64,000 nucleotides of DNA from Fremontodendron californicum. Lineage: Eukaryota > Streptophyta > Magnoliopsida > Malvales > Malvaceae. Positions 22,564 to 33,876 of the stretch are shown piece by piece. The position numbers and the translations under genes were made by a program. The notes under the pieces are model-generated. The model made no database searches and was not told the DNA's origin. It worked only from the letters and a program-made list of their open reading frames with translations. Every line of letters starts with the position of its first letter. The first letter of the stretch is position 1. The DNA lies in contig JAULJL010000048.1 of NCBI GenBank assembly GCA_030761205.1, forward strand, positions 3,720,001 through 3,784,000, written 5' to 3'.

Positions 22564-23910
22564 TAACTAGGAAATATAAATAACTTCAATGAGCATTTGT
22601 TAACTATGTTCAATATTTGTATCCTTGTAAGTTTCCTCATCTCCTAAAAGGTGAAAATAAGCAGAGCATTGATAGGATTAAATTTCATACATTTTATAAG
22701 CCTCATTTACTAAAGTTTTAAGTCTATTTTGATATCAAGTTCTTAAAGCAAAACTGTGAGATTTATGACATTTTTCATAATGAATAACCATTAAAGTGTT
22801 AATCTATAGTTAGATTATAACCTTATACTTCCTCTTATTAAAGGCACATGATTTGTTAACTGAAGTTTCTTTTATATTACATTTTTAGATATTGATTTGA
22901 ACAATTAGATGAGGTTCCTGAAGAACTTGTCATTGTTGATTGCATTTCTTTCTTATTCCCCTGAGGTTCTTCGCTACAGTATATTAGGGTTACTCTTTAA
23001 GGTACAGGAACAACAACAAGAACTGCATCCTATTCTTCCCAATTGCAGCAATACACTACCCTTTTTGTTAAACCATTAAAAACCTAAATCCTCCAGAGTT
23101 TTCCAGAGCAATTCGCTCTAACTATATCGATATAGCCCTGGTTCTTCTGTTTCTCTAAAACTTACAGCAACCACAATCCTCAATTGCAGCAACTTCTTAG
23201 TTCTTAAAGCCCTACAAGTGCAAATAAAATTCTAGCATTTCTCTTTCTCATTTAACCATAAGCAATAAAATCTCTCATACTTTCGAATTCTGACCCACTG
23301 GATTTCATAAACAACTCTTTCATATCCTAAAGCAGTGAATGTAATTTATACCACCATTAAGAGTATACATTTCTGCTTCTGGTGGGCTATACTCTCAAAT
23401 ATGCCTTTCAGCTTTGGAGAAACACTCCTAAGACACTTATTAGTCCCACTCCCACCCTGGTGGGCTGCACTGCAGTGCAATGCAACCAAACCAATCCTTT
23501 GGACAAACAGTCCTCACAAATTGGTTGTAGTAGATTGATTAGGTTGATTACCCACCATATTAACTGTTGAATGTTATTTGTTGTATTCAGCAAAAGATGT
23601 AGGCTTCTGAGAGCCATTATTTTGTTGTAATAAACTAATGCAATGCATATTTCCCTGTGAAATTCCGAAAACAAGATTGTTGACTGTGAAAAGTGAGAAA
23701 CTGCAATTTTCAGTTTGCACATGCATACACAATTCAGGTTTTATTTCATTTTGGGTCAAAATAAAAGGGAGGGATAGACGTTTTCTTACAATTTCTTTGC
23801 AATTTCACCTACATTTGTTTATTATTTATAGCAGAATGTTAACTTTTTAGCTATATATTTTTGGGTTATCAGCTTTATTTGTGACACATACAAATTTCGG
23901 GGAAGAACAA
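22564..23910. other. MULE interior upstream of the ULP1-like gene
   Basis: No coding region is supported. The stretch at 22990-23240 is richer in GC and in CAACAACAAGAACTGC-type sequence than its surroundings and looks like former transcribed or captured DNA. The 5' UTR and promoter of the ULP1-like gene should lie toward the right end. Confidence 0.4.
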
Positions 23911-26900
23911 ATGGAACGACGTCATAGTTCACGCCATATTGCAAGAAAAAATAAAAGTCTTGAGGTAAATTATTTTTCTTTCATTCGACTTTTTTTTTTT
24001 AATGATAATATAAATTATTGGTAGATTGAACGTAATCTATTCATTACGAAATTGCAGTGTGATGTTCAATTGCGCACAAGATGTAGCCCTAGTAAATTGG
24101 TTAGGGTTATGAACGAAGTGGTTAGGGGTGATGTTAGGAAGGAAAATGCCGTGCGAGAGATAGGTTTTGGTGGGTTTCTAAGTTTGAGTTGTACAATTTT
24201 GCGTCACCATCTATGTGAGTGGCTTATTAAACAATGTGAGCCATTAAATTGTGTTTTAAGATGGTGTAACCATATCTTAGCTATTAAAGATACAGATGTA
24301 GGTTTAGTGTTTGGTGTTCCATGTACAGGAGAAGAGGTTAGAGTAGATGTTGTAAATGAAAATGATGAGATAAAGGGTTGGTGTGATAGATTTTTAAGGG
24401 TTTGTTCATTGAAAGAAGTAGAGCTCTTGTTACATAATGTAACAGATATAGATGATTGGAAAAGGTTGTTCGTCTTGTTTGTTATCGGTACTGTTATGGC
24501 GCCTTCTAGTAGGCCTGAAGTCAATAGAAAGTTAGTTACCACGATTTATAATTCATCCCAAATTCGTTCCTACAATTGGGGTGGGTTTACACTTAAGCAG
24601 TTGATGAATGGCATTAGAAGGTACAACGGCAGGCAAGATACAACATACATTACAGGCTCCTTACTCTTCCTTCAGGTAAATATGTATTATATTGTTTGAT
24701 TCTTTTTTCAATGTCTTTTACTAATAAGTAAAAAAAAATAGTGATTATATTTATTATCCTATTGTTAATATAGAACATTTTGGATAGATGTTTTATTTGG
24801 ATAGAGTTATCCCATCCGAACGTTTTGTTGTTCGTGCAATGCCCCGATTAATGGGATGGGATGATGCGTCCGTGAAGAAGCGCCTAGAAGTTGAGGAAGA
24901 GTTAGGGGGGTATGGGTTAGGGGAGGTAAGTAATGTTTGATTCATGCTTGTATTTATTTATATCAATACTCTTTGCGCATTCTAATTTATAAATAGATTA
25001 TTAGTTCGTATTAAAAAATGTTATTGAAATCTAGTTCTGTATGTAGGTTGTAAGTGACATTGATCCCCCTATGGATCAGTGTTTTGGAGAAGTTTCAACC
25101 ATGCAGCTTGATCCAGAGGCAATGGTATGTCGACATTTTGTCATTGAAATTCATCTAATACTGTATTACCTTTCATAGCCTTTAAAATTGTTGCAACAGA
25201 ATCCATAAATATTTAAAATTTAGAATTATGTGTTTAGGCTTTATTTGAAAGGATCAAAGGCCGTACGGAGAGGATGATTAAGTGGAATCAAGAAATGGTC
25301 CAGCTTCATAAAGACAATGTTCTTGATTTCATGGCATTGGCGAAGTTGTCTCCAGCACATGTCAATGCTCAAATGGGAGATCAGTTCGATGATTTCACTA
25401 GAAGGATGGAGAATGTGGAGAATGAAGCTTCTCCATCATCTATGTTTAGGCCATTTGCAAAAGGCTCAACTTCACATACAACTGCACCTCTATCAAATTT
25501 TCAAGTGGAAGAATGTAATGTTCCTTCCAATCTTGAATTTGAAGATGGAGTGGAATTTGTAGAGGAAATTCGTGGAAATCGAAAGAGGGAAATACATGAT
25601 TCCCCTGTTATTAGGAGATCTCCACGAATTCCTAGAAAAATTACGACTTCTATGAATCTTCAATCACCATTCTATGTTAATTGGCCAATTGCGACATTGA
25701 AGAAAGTAGAAAAAGCTGTTGTTAATTATGCTTGGGATGAAAATGCAAATCATGAGTAAGTTACACAATCCAATTGACTCTCAACTTTTTACATAACATT
25801 ATTGTGACGAGAATGCGATATTTGAACTATGTTTATTAATGATGTAGGGAAATATTGTCCGCAATGCATGGTTGGTCATTGACGAGGTCGGACATACTCT
25901 CTTTAGCCGGTTCCAATTGGGTGAATAACATGGTATAATGAAGTTCGTTAATTACACATTTGCATTAACGCTTTTATCGTATGGTATCGTAATTAATACT
26001 TCTTTGGAGTATGGCAGGTTGTAGAGATGTATGTTCGTGTAATTAACGCCACCAAAATGTATATCGGTAGGAAATCGATTGGAACTCGTGTTGTTTTGAG
26101 TTCACAATTTGCGGTATTAATTTTTATCCCTCCTAATTACATCTCTATAAAAAAAGTTTAATTCTTATTGTATGTTGATTAAGATTATAAGTATATAGTA
26201 TAGGTTATTAATGAAATGTGGCCGTTCAATGTAGTCTAACATCGTTAATTACAAGTTTGGGAGGAAGACAACTGATGAAGTCGCCAATGATTTTGCTAAT
26301 TATCTTGCAAATGAACCGAATAATGCTGATATTATGCAAGCTCAACTGGTATGCGTACATATATGCTTATTTTTATCGATATTCACATTAGTATAAGATG
26401 TATATATATATATATATATTTGAAGTTGTTATTTCTGATTTCTCATTAATAATCAATTCATCCTTTTTAGATTTGCTTACCCTTATGTGCAAATAATCAT
26501 TGGGTTGCATATTGCGTGAATACGGTGTCTGGTGAGATCGAAATCATCGACTCAAGAAGGTCGTCGTTTGGGCGTCTGCATGTTGGTTTCCCGAAACGTT
26601 TGGTAATCTTTAACTCATATTCTCAACTACCTTGTTCGTAGTGGAATATTTGTGTGACATGCTTCAAATTGTGTTTTCAGGTTAAAGTGTTTTCAGCATT
26701 ATTACGTGCTTGGAATCATCCTGCTGCAGATGCAATGAAAGAGTTGAAGGAAAACCGTGTACAATTTGATTGGCAATCAGATGACGAGTAATCTCTTAAT
26801 TTTAATTCATTTAAGAGTTATACATGTTTCTTTAGTTATCAGTACTATTGATGCAATAGATTTTCTCATTTGTCTTACAGTTCATCTGATTGCGGGGTAT

Positions 26901-27143
26901 TTTTAATTAAGCACTTACAATCCTGGTTTGGCCGAATCAGTCCACCGCTTAATCGGGTGAATGTCATATAAATCACTTCTTTTTCCTCTAACACTAATGC
27001 AGAGAATTTTAATGAGTGTACATAATTTTTTTTAGGATGATGCGAAGAAGTACCGTTTGCAGCTCGCCGCCCAGTTGATTTTGGATACAAGAAATACAGA
27101 AAAAGAGCAAGTTCTGAGCAAGTCCAGGCTTTGTGGATTCTAA
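23911..27143 (+). CDS. ULP1-like (C48) cysteine protease-type protein of the MULE
   Basis: I reconstruct 12 coding exons: 23911-23964, 24058-24675, 24788-24925, 25047-25124, 25238-25755, 25848-25932, 26018-26113, 26235-26348, 26471-26602, 26681-26787, 26881-26956 and 27036-27143. All introns are GT-AG and every junction is in phase, giving 707 aa with no stop. The N-terminal half (about 28-265) has the RCSPSKLV...IGFGGFLSL...LGE pattern typical of plant transposon-linked ULP1 proteins, ending in YLDRVIPSERFVVRAMPRLMGW. The middle (about 300-465) is low-conservation, Glu/Lys-rich and contains a basic RRSPRIPRK patch. The C-terminal part is the C48 peptidase fold, with His577 (NNHW), Asp594 (EIIDSR), Gln643 and Cys651 (SSDCGVF), so all catalytic positions are kept. 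Such proteins resemble SUMO proteases; whether this one cleaves SUMO or serves transposition is unknown. It is convergent with the minus-strand gene at 27780. Confidence 0.85.
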
Positions 27144-27779
27144 AAATTGTTTTCTGCACTTTCATGATTGTTTATGTTGTTTTAACCTTTAAGCCTTCAT
27201 GCTGCAGAAGTTAATTTAGGAATGCAGGAATGTACGTATGGGATTTTAGATGAGAGCTGTACATCTAAGTGATCTGCTTCGGGAATAGTAGGATTGATGT
27301 AAAGGCTGTCTATCAGGTTGTAGAATGAAAAGTTTGAAGATATTTAAGTGAAATGCACCAGAATTAAGTAATTTTTCTGAAATATAACAACTTAGTTTAG
27401 TTTCTTTTAGCTTGTTTGTTAAAGTTTGATTCAGTTTTTTACTTTCATAGTGTTTCACAGCTCCTTGGTTTTGTTGCTCTGCCATCGGCAACCCTAATTT
27501 TGGTTATGCAAACTTGTTGTGTAAGAAAATACAAAAAAAAAATTGAGAAGTTGACATGGGGTGAAGATAGCGTAATAAAGCAGAGGGTTTTCAATTGGAG
27601 AGAAAAATTACATAATAAAACCATAAACTAATAAAACCATAACAAATAATACCCCCAAAAATTACATAATAAAACCATAACTAATAAATACCCCATAAAA
27701 TTACATTATAAAACCATAACTAATAAATACCCCCCAAACCTAAATCAAGTTCATTGTCAGCACCTAATCAGTTCTAATC
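27144..27779. other. Convergent intergenic region in the MULE
   Basis: Non-coding; presumably the two 3' UTRs of the facing genes. At 27605-27735 a short tandem repeat based on ATAAAACCATAACTAATAAA occurs about three times. Confidence 0.5.
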
Positions 27780-28847
27780 TTAATCATCTTCTTCCTCTGT
27801 TTCTTCCGCTTCTTGGGGAGCCAAAGCTGTTGGTGGTGGTGGCATAGTGGGATATTGGGTCGTGTCAGCACCCATATGACGAGCACAAAGATGGATAAGT
27901 TGTTCAACAGTTTTGAAGCATTCAGTTTGATGGGCATGATATGCAAGGTGATGCGCATTCTGAAGTTCAAGTCTGGTTATGCGCTCTGCCATAGTTAACT
28001 CCTGAGGTTGTGGGGTTGAGGATGAACTCGCACCAGGTCCGGGTGGGGGACGATCAATTTCTCGGGTCAAACGATACATAATGGTATCATCAATGGGACC
28101 CTTAGGATGTAACAACTCTTCACCATTATCCCATTGGACACCAGCCTGGTCACACAACCGAGTGATTAAGGAGGGGAACCATAGGCCCTCCCGTGTTGTT
28201 CTAACACTATGCATTACGGCCCTGTAGATAAGCTGGCCAATGTCAATCGATTTGCCTGTAGTAATAGCATAAAGAAGAATTGCTCTATCTTTGGTGACAT
28301 CGCTAACATGCTTACATGGAAGCATTTTCGCCGCTATAAAATGCATCCACACCTTAACCTCTTTATCCAGAGTGTTGGCCTTGAACGAAACAAGCTCCCC
28401 TTTCGATATTTTCCAAGTAGTCCCCTGTGGGCATAAATGTGTTGTGACTACAGTCATGTCAATGTGGCCATTCAAATACCGACTCAAGTCATCATCCACA
28501 ATATTCGGTGTCTGGTAATATTGATTAATTGTCTGCGGATCAAACGGTACTTCACATCCTCGGACGAAAATCGTATCACCACTGGCTTCGGCTGCATTAG
28601 CATAAAATTCTCTAACCACCGGTAGCACTGCGGATTGAGGTGGAGCACAAAATTTCTGCCAATTGCGCGAATTAATTACATCTTGATACTCACGATGACG
28701 CGGATCAAGATTCAACCCCCTCTCTGGAATAGGGCTTTTTTGGAGGAGAGATTGGGTATGTCGTAATACTGCCGCTTCCGACACGAACTTAGTAATATCA
28801 AAAGTTCTATTAGTACTGCTACCCTTGAGTTTCTTCTTCAATCCCAT
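27780..28847 (-). CDS. Putative plant transposon protein (PF20167-like), MULE-encoded
   Basis: A 355-aa intact open frame. The central part has the pattern I associate with the 'putative plant transposon protein' domain (Pfam PF20167): REFYANA near residue 80, FVRGCEVPFDPQTINQYY at about 95-112, then a Trp-containing and Leu-rich helical region and LIYRAVMHSVR. The C-terminus is a Pro/Ser-rich linker (PPPGPGASSSS), a helix with TMAERITRLELQNA and a very acidic tail (EETEEEDD). The ATG at 28847 opens MGLKKKLKGSS; the frame continues 14 codons further up without an ATG. Biochemical function is unknown for the family. Its position inside the MULE, between the protease and transposase genes, shows it is cargo or an accessory gene of this element. 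Confidence 0.75.
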   Translation of the reverse strand: MGLKKKLKGSSTNRTFDITKFVSEAAVLRHTQSLLQKSPIPERGLNLDPRHREYQDVINSRNWQKFCAPPQSAVLPVVREFYANAAEASGDTIFVRGCEVPFDPQTINQYYQTPNIVDDDLSRYLNGHIDMTVVTTHLCPQGTTWKISKGELVSFKANTLDKEVKVWMHFIAAKMLPCKHVSDVTKDRAILLYAITTGKSIDIGQLIYRAVMHSVRTTREGLWFPSLITRLCDQAGVQWDNGEELLHPKGPIDDTIMYRLTREIDRPPPGPGASSSSTPQPQELTMAERITRLELQNAHHLAYHAHQTECFKTVEQLIHLCARHMGADTTQYPTMPPPPTALAPQEAEETEEEDD

Positions 28848-29439
28848 GACAGTAGTTGTAAGTTGGTTAATATCTACCAAATTCAACAATTTTCTTCAAT
28901 CAACCAAACACCTCTAAAGCAATAGTTAAATTCTTCTACAATTTCATCACTAAATAAATCAATCAACACGACATAATCAAAGACAATGTCATCAGTAGCA
29001 AAATTTTAAATGTTGAGTATAATTCTACAAAACCCAGCATAAAAATTGCCACTTATTTTCAAATAAACCAATCAACAATAACCAATACTTTTGCATTTCA
29101 ACCCACAACAACCAACAAATATAAAGAAACAATATAAACTTACTTGAATTTAAAACTTTGATGAAATAATTCGTTTGCTTCAAGTTAGATGAAATTGAGA
29201 GAAAGATGTATGGAGAAGAAGTTTGTTGGGAAAGATGAGAGATGTGAGAGTAATATGAAATGGGTTTTCTATAAGAATGGAAAATTATGTTGGGAAAAAT
29301 GTTGGGAGAGAAGAGATTCTGAAGAGAGACAAAAAATTGTTATAAACATAAGGGTGAAGCTATTTTGGGGTTTTTAAATTAGTTGATGCTGTTTAGGGTT
29401 AGAAATATTTAAAAAAAAAACCGTTTATTACCCATGGCG
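28848..29439. other. 5' flank of the PF20167-like gene
   Basis: AT-rich, non-coding DNA between the gene and the GC-rich hairpin array. It should contain the promoter and 5' UTR of the minus-strand gene. I see no clear TATA box or other motif. Confidence 0.4.
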
Positions 29440-30385
29440 CCGTGGCTCAAAGCCGCGGCGTATTGCAACTGTCTACTGTAGACAGTAAACATAGAAACGT
29501 GTGCAGCGGCGATAAGCCGCGGCTTCGTGTTTCAGTATGGATTGGGGTTGACAATTAATAGAGAGCCGCGGCCCGACGCCACGGCGTCGTTTTTCTGTCA
29601 ACACTAAACCCCAAACCGTAATACAGAGCCGCGGCGTCATTTTTTTTCTCTTGCTTAGGGTTTAACCGTAAGTGTGAGCCGCGGCCCTTCGCCCCGGCGT
29701 CGTTTTCCTGTCTGGATTCATAACCGTAATACAGAGCCGCAACCCAAGGCCACGGCTTCGTATTTGTGTTTGCTGCGTAGTTGTTCTGTGTGTTCGTGTG
29801 CGCCGCGGCCTAAGGCCGCGGCTTGGTTCTCCTGTATTGTTTTGGGTTAAACCCTAAAAGCTTAGAGTGAGCCGCGGCCCGGAGCCACGGCTACGTTTTT
29901 CTGTCTGATTAGGAACTTAATGCCGTCAAAGTGAGCCGCGACGCAATGCCGCGGCGTTAGTTTTCTGTATTGTTTAGGGTTTAACCTTAAACCCTTCGAG
30001 TTAGCCGCGGCCCTAGGCAATGGCGTCGGTTTTCTGACTGATTCACAACCTAATTCCGTACGAGTGAGCCGCGGCAGTCAGCCGCGGCGTCGTTTTCCTG
30101 TCTGGATTTGGGTTAAACCCTAAACCCTTAGAGTGAGGCGCGGCCCTTAGCCGCGGCCTCGTTTTTCTGTCTGACTCTGAATTTAATGCCGTAAAAGAGA
30201 GCCGCGGCGCAAAGCCGCGGCGTGGTATTACATCTTTTATAGGGTTCAACCCTAAACCCTTAGAGTAAGCCGCAGCCCTAGGCCGTGGCGTCGTTTTTCT
30301 GTCTGATTCACAACCTGTTTTGTGAAGGCTGCAATTCATTTCATTCGCTTGACGCCACGGCTTTGAGCCGCGGCGCGAACATTCT
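29440..30385. repeat. GC-rich hairpin array with 133-bp dimeric period
   Basis: About 14 units, each with a GC-rich palindromic core (GCCGCGGC, about 5 bp, GCCGCGGC) followed by GTCGTTTTTCTGTC and a short linker. In the regular part the cores start at 29871, 29935, 30004, 30068, 30137, 30201 and 30269, that is, steps alternating 64 and 69 bp. Two linker types also alternate, one with GGGTTAAACCCTAAACCCTT (telobox-like) and one with CACAACCTAATTCCG. The array is strongly CpG-rich inside an AT-rich element. Open frames across it are by-products of the repeat. Confidence 0.9.
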
Positions 30386-30388
30386 GTC

Positions 30389-30486
30389 TTTTTTTTTTTT
30401 TTTTTATAATTGGGTAAGGAGTGGGGTTGCTTGGGTTTGAACCCAACACTCTTGGCCACTCAGCCAAGAGCTTGTTGGCAAAGTCT
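30389..30486 (-). mobile_element. tRNA-derived SINE-like fragment
   Basis: On the minus strand, TGGCTGAGTGG (box A-like) is followed about 20 bp later by GGGTTCAAACCC (box B-like), then CAACCCCACTCCTTACCC and a 17-bp A-run (plus-strand T-run at 30389-30405). This is the order of a tRNA-headed SINE with a poly(A) end. No clean target duplication is seen, so it may be truncated. Confidence 0.5.
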
Positions 30487-31530
30487 TCAAATTTTTGTTT
30501 TCCTGCCCAGTTCGATTATTTTTGTTCATCCGTGCCGCCAATTTTTTTGTTAAAACTTAAAAAAGTATATAACTATATATATGAAATTACTAAAATAAAG
30601 TTCAAATGAAATATAAGTTTCAATGTAAATATATGTTTCTACTAATGTACATAAGAAAATACAAATGTACATATTATTTTGCCTTAATGTACATATAGGT
30701 ATGCAGGAATGTACATATTGTCTTCTGGCCATGTACATATAAGTTATATTGTGAATTAAATATTTTGTTACTAAAATTGATGTTTAAATTTAGGAGAAAC
30801 TACAAATGTACATATTCGTTTTCGTAGTTGTAAATATAAGCAAGAATGTACATATTGTCTTCTGTCCAAGTCCGTAGCACTAGACAATAACAAATAAGAA
30901 GAAATATCATCAACTTCGAACGAAGAAAGTTGATATTTTCTTTCATTCATTCCAAAAATATGATGTTGTACACAATACAGGAAGTTACATACACCATAAA
31001 TAAGAAGAGAAGAGTAGACTAAACAATAGTCCCACCTAAACCCAAAAGCTTCTGAAGCTTGTGAACCTAAATGCCACAGACCTATTAAACAAAAAAAAGT
31101 CTACACATTGCTGTACAAAATTCTTGGCATGCCTATACAATAAACAAAAAAAGCTATAGACATCGATTCAGTGCTTTCACAAAAAATATAGCACGTTGAA
31201 CCATTCAATTTCTAACCTACAAACATATTTGGGTGCTCGAACAAAAAATATTGCACCTCTAACCTTGTAAACCCTAAACCTACATATACAAATGAGGTGC
31301 GTCAAAAAATGAAATATAGCACCTTCAACATTCATATTCTTCTGATAGGGTTGAAAAAAGGATCAATTCACTTTACAAAAAAAGTTGCCACTCCTTTACA
31401 AAAGGTAAGGTATGTAACCATGAACCTGCATTTAACACATGAAGAAGATATAAGTTATACTGTGTTGGCATAGAACCATAGTTCAGAAAAAGTAAATTTA
31501 AATGGTAATTATGTAAAACTTACAATTGCT
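30487..31530. other. MULE non-coding region below the transposase gene
   Basis: Contains an ATGTACAT cluster at 30645-30860, a direct copy of the block at 19370-19560. From about 30900 to 31500 there is AT-rich DNA that is probably the transposase 3' UTR. It also contains a triplicated word (CAAAAAATATAGCACGTTGAA, ...ATTGCACCTCTAACC, ...ATAGCACCTTCAAC) near 31180-31330. Confidence 0.5.
30645..30860. repeat. ATGTACAT palindrome cluster 3' of the transposase
   Basis: Motifs begin near 30646, 30662, 30685, 30708, 30730, 30805 and 30846, most in the context aATGTACATATtgt or ATGTACATATaag, with about 22-bp steps in the first group. Confidence 0.85.
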
Positions 31531-33876
31531 TTACACTGGATTTGGCGATCTGCATGAAACTCGATTGTGACCAATTTGCTTACACTTAGAGCAATGAATT
31601 TCTCGTTTCTTGATAAATTGTGATTCAATGCGCTTGACTTTTGGTCTACCGGGTGGCCTCTTCGTTAAAGGAGGCTTCAACGATAAATGACTGCTGTCTG
31701 ATAGGGTGAAATCAAGCAAGTTATGAGTCTCAACTGGAGCCATTGTAAGTGAATAAATCAACTCCTGTTTCGTTGACTTATAACAATCATCAACGAACTG
31801 ATATATGTCTCCATGTTTTGCTTCAATGACTGCAGAAGCATGGGCACAAGGAAGTCCACTCATTTGCCATCCTAAACATGTGCATTGTCGAGTCCTCAAG
31901 TTAACAACAATGTCTTTGTTGCCGTGACTTACCTTAGCGGTGAAATCGCTATAACAAGAAACATGGAAGTATTTACTTCTTCCAATACTCTCCAGTAATT
32001 TTTCCTCAACATTCTTCCCAACTCCATATTTCCAATTACTGACATCAGACTTAGCTTTATAAATTTTTTTAGCCAATTTTTCTCTATGCTCATTGATGAG
32101 GGAAATGATGTTGTGTCGCCTCTCCTTGACTAACCATGCATTGAAAGACTCTGCAACGTTGCTAGTAATATGATCCCAACGAGGATGACTGAATTTTGAC
32201 ATGACCCAATGTTCTGGCTGATTATCTAACACCCATTCACCTAGCTCTTTTTTGTACATGGTCAAATTTGTGAATGCAACATTGTAATCCTCTTCAAGTC
32301 TAGCATAAACCACTGCATCCAACAACTGTAGGGCTTGCTCCTTCACTTTTTTCCCACCATGCATGAATTTGCTAACTTCAGCACTAAAATTTTCCTTAAT
32401 ATGTCTGTAACAATAAGCATGACAAGCCGATCCAAATATTGTGCCAACACTAGTGATAATATTCTGGTTCCTATCAGAAATAATGGTTACCGAAACATCT
32501 CTGGTAACATTTGACTTTAAAATTTCCAGGAACCACATCCAATTGTCTAAACTTTCTGAGCTAACAATTGCATATGCAAGTGGGAACAGCTGATTATTTG
32601 CATCTATTGAGCTAGCAGATAATAACGTCCCTTTATAAGGTCCACTCAAATGGCAACCATCAATAAAAATCAACCCTCGACACCCATTCAAAAAACCAAT
32701 AATTGAGCATCCATAAGCGATAAACAATTGCTTAAAATGATTACCATTATCATAAGTGCAGATTACGACACTTTGGGGGTCAGCATCTTTGATTTGCTCA
32801 CACAACCATGGAACAAATTTGTACGAGTCCTCGACTTTCCCATGCAGCAACTTCATGGATTGCTCTTTGCATGCCCAAGCTTGCTGGTAGGTCACTGGAA
32901 TTCCACATTCAGATTCTAATGCAGCACGAATTTGATGTGGCGTTGTGTCCGGTTGCAAATTCATTTTCTCCGAAATTATGGCAGCAACAAATTTTGACTT
33001 CGAAGAAGGTCTACTTTGAATTGCATCTTGCGCACAGTGGTTGTGCACATTTAGAAATGTCCCCACAACCATAAAGTCAGTACATCGCATCTTCGAAGCA
33101 GTTAAATGCCAAGGACAGCCTTCAGCCTTGCAGACCACACTAATAAAAGACTTACTATTCCTCTTAAACTTATATGCAAATCCATTCGCAATACTAAATT
33201 GATAAAGACCCAGCCTAAAGGCAGATGCATCTTTGAATTTCTGACCGCTGCCAATAATGTCATCTTTCCAAATTTCGCTTGCAAAATGATTTTTGTTCGC
33301 AGCAGTACATTCAACAATAACACCAGATATCTTCGAACTAGAACATTCAACGGAAGAACCTACATTACGTTCCCTCTCAGAATAGTTTCCACTTATGTCT
33401 TCGTTGTCAATAACCCCACTGCAATTATAACAAAAACATGAGTAAGACGTAACGCAATTATATACTTTTATGTTATAAAGCCTTTATATTTCTTACCAGA
33501 ACAGATCTTCGTTCGAATGATGCACTATATTTCTGTCATTGTTGTTGGCGGATTCAATCACTTCAGTTCGAAAAATATACAAATTGCATAATCGATTAGT
33601 AAAATTTATCAAATCTGTCAAACCGGCATCATTCACCAAATCAATTAGCTTGGTTTTGTCAAACTCCAGTGTATATCTAAATACATGACCATCAACACTC
33701 TTCCCTAATTTTTCCCCAACTTGATGCACTAATTCTTCAAAACTAGTGTTTTCATCGATCATCACACCCACTGTTCTTCCACCTCGATATTCTATACAGT
33801 CGCCATTAACAATCAAGACCTCACCATCAATATGACAATAACAATAAACTCTTTTGTTAACGCTTGATTCACTCAT
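31531..33876 (-). CDS. MuDR/MULE transposase, two coding exons
   Basis: Exon 1 is 33876-33497 and exon 2 is 33418-31531, with a 78-bp GT-AG intron. Joined they give 755 aa without interruption. In order: a PB1-like N-terminal domain (about 8-110), a MuDR-type N-terminal DNA-binding region (about 183-255, FKDASAFRLGLYQFSIANGF and CPWHL...VHNHC), and the MULE transposase core. Candidate catalytic residues are Asp380 (FIDGCHL), Asp442 (ISDRNQ) and Glu550 (VAESFNAW), with the CxxH motif at 463-466 between the second Asp and the Glu. Then follow a SWIM zinc finger (C639-x-C641, C651-x-H653), an AT-hook-like GRPKVKR (717-723) and a CCHC zinc knuckle (C736, C739, H744, C749). This is a full complement, so the element could be autonomous. 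The start ATG gives MSESSVNK; an upstream in-frame extension lacks family features. Confidence 0.92.

Noticed and set aside
24052..24699. Separate single-exon gene of 215 aa
   Set aside because: It is exon 2 of the ULP1-like gene plus read-through into an intron; the frame opens within an acceptor site and passes a GTAAAT donor.
29840..30265. Interstitial telomere repeat (AAACCCTAAACCC)
   Set aside because: Only one to two TTTAGGG units per linker, embedded in the 133-bp repeat; no telomeric array.
30043..30459. 138-aa minus-strand frame with repeated SDRKTxPRLRAAxHSKGLG
   Set aside because: It is the GC-rich hairpin array read as protein; the repeat period explains it.
30400..30486. A functional tRNA gene
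   Set aside because: Only box A- and box B-like motifs are present; no complete cloverleaf is seen, and the adjoining A-run points to a SINE.
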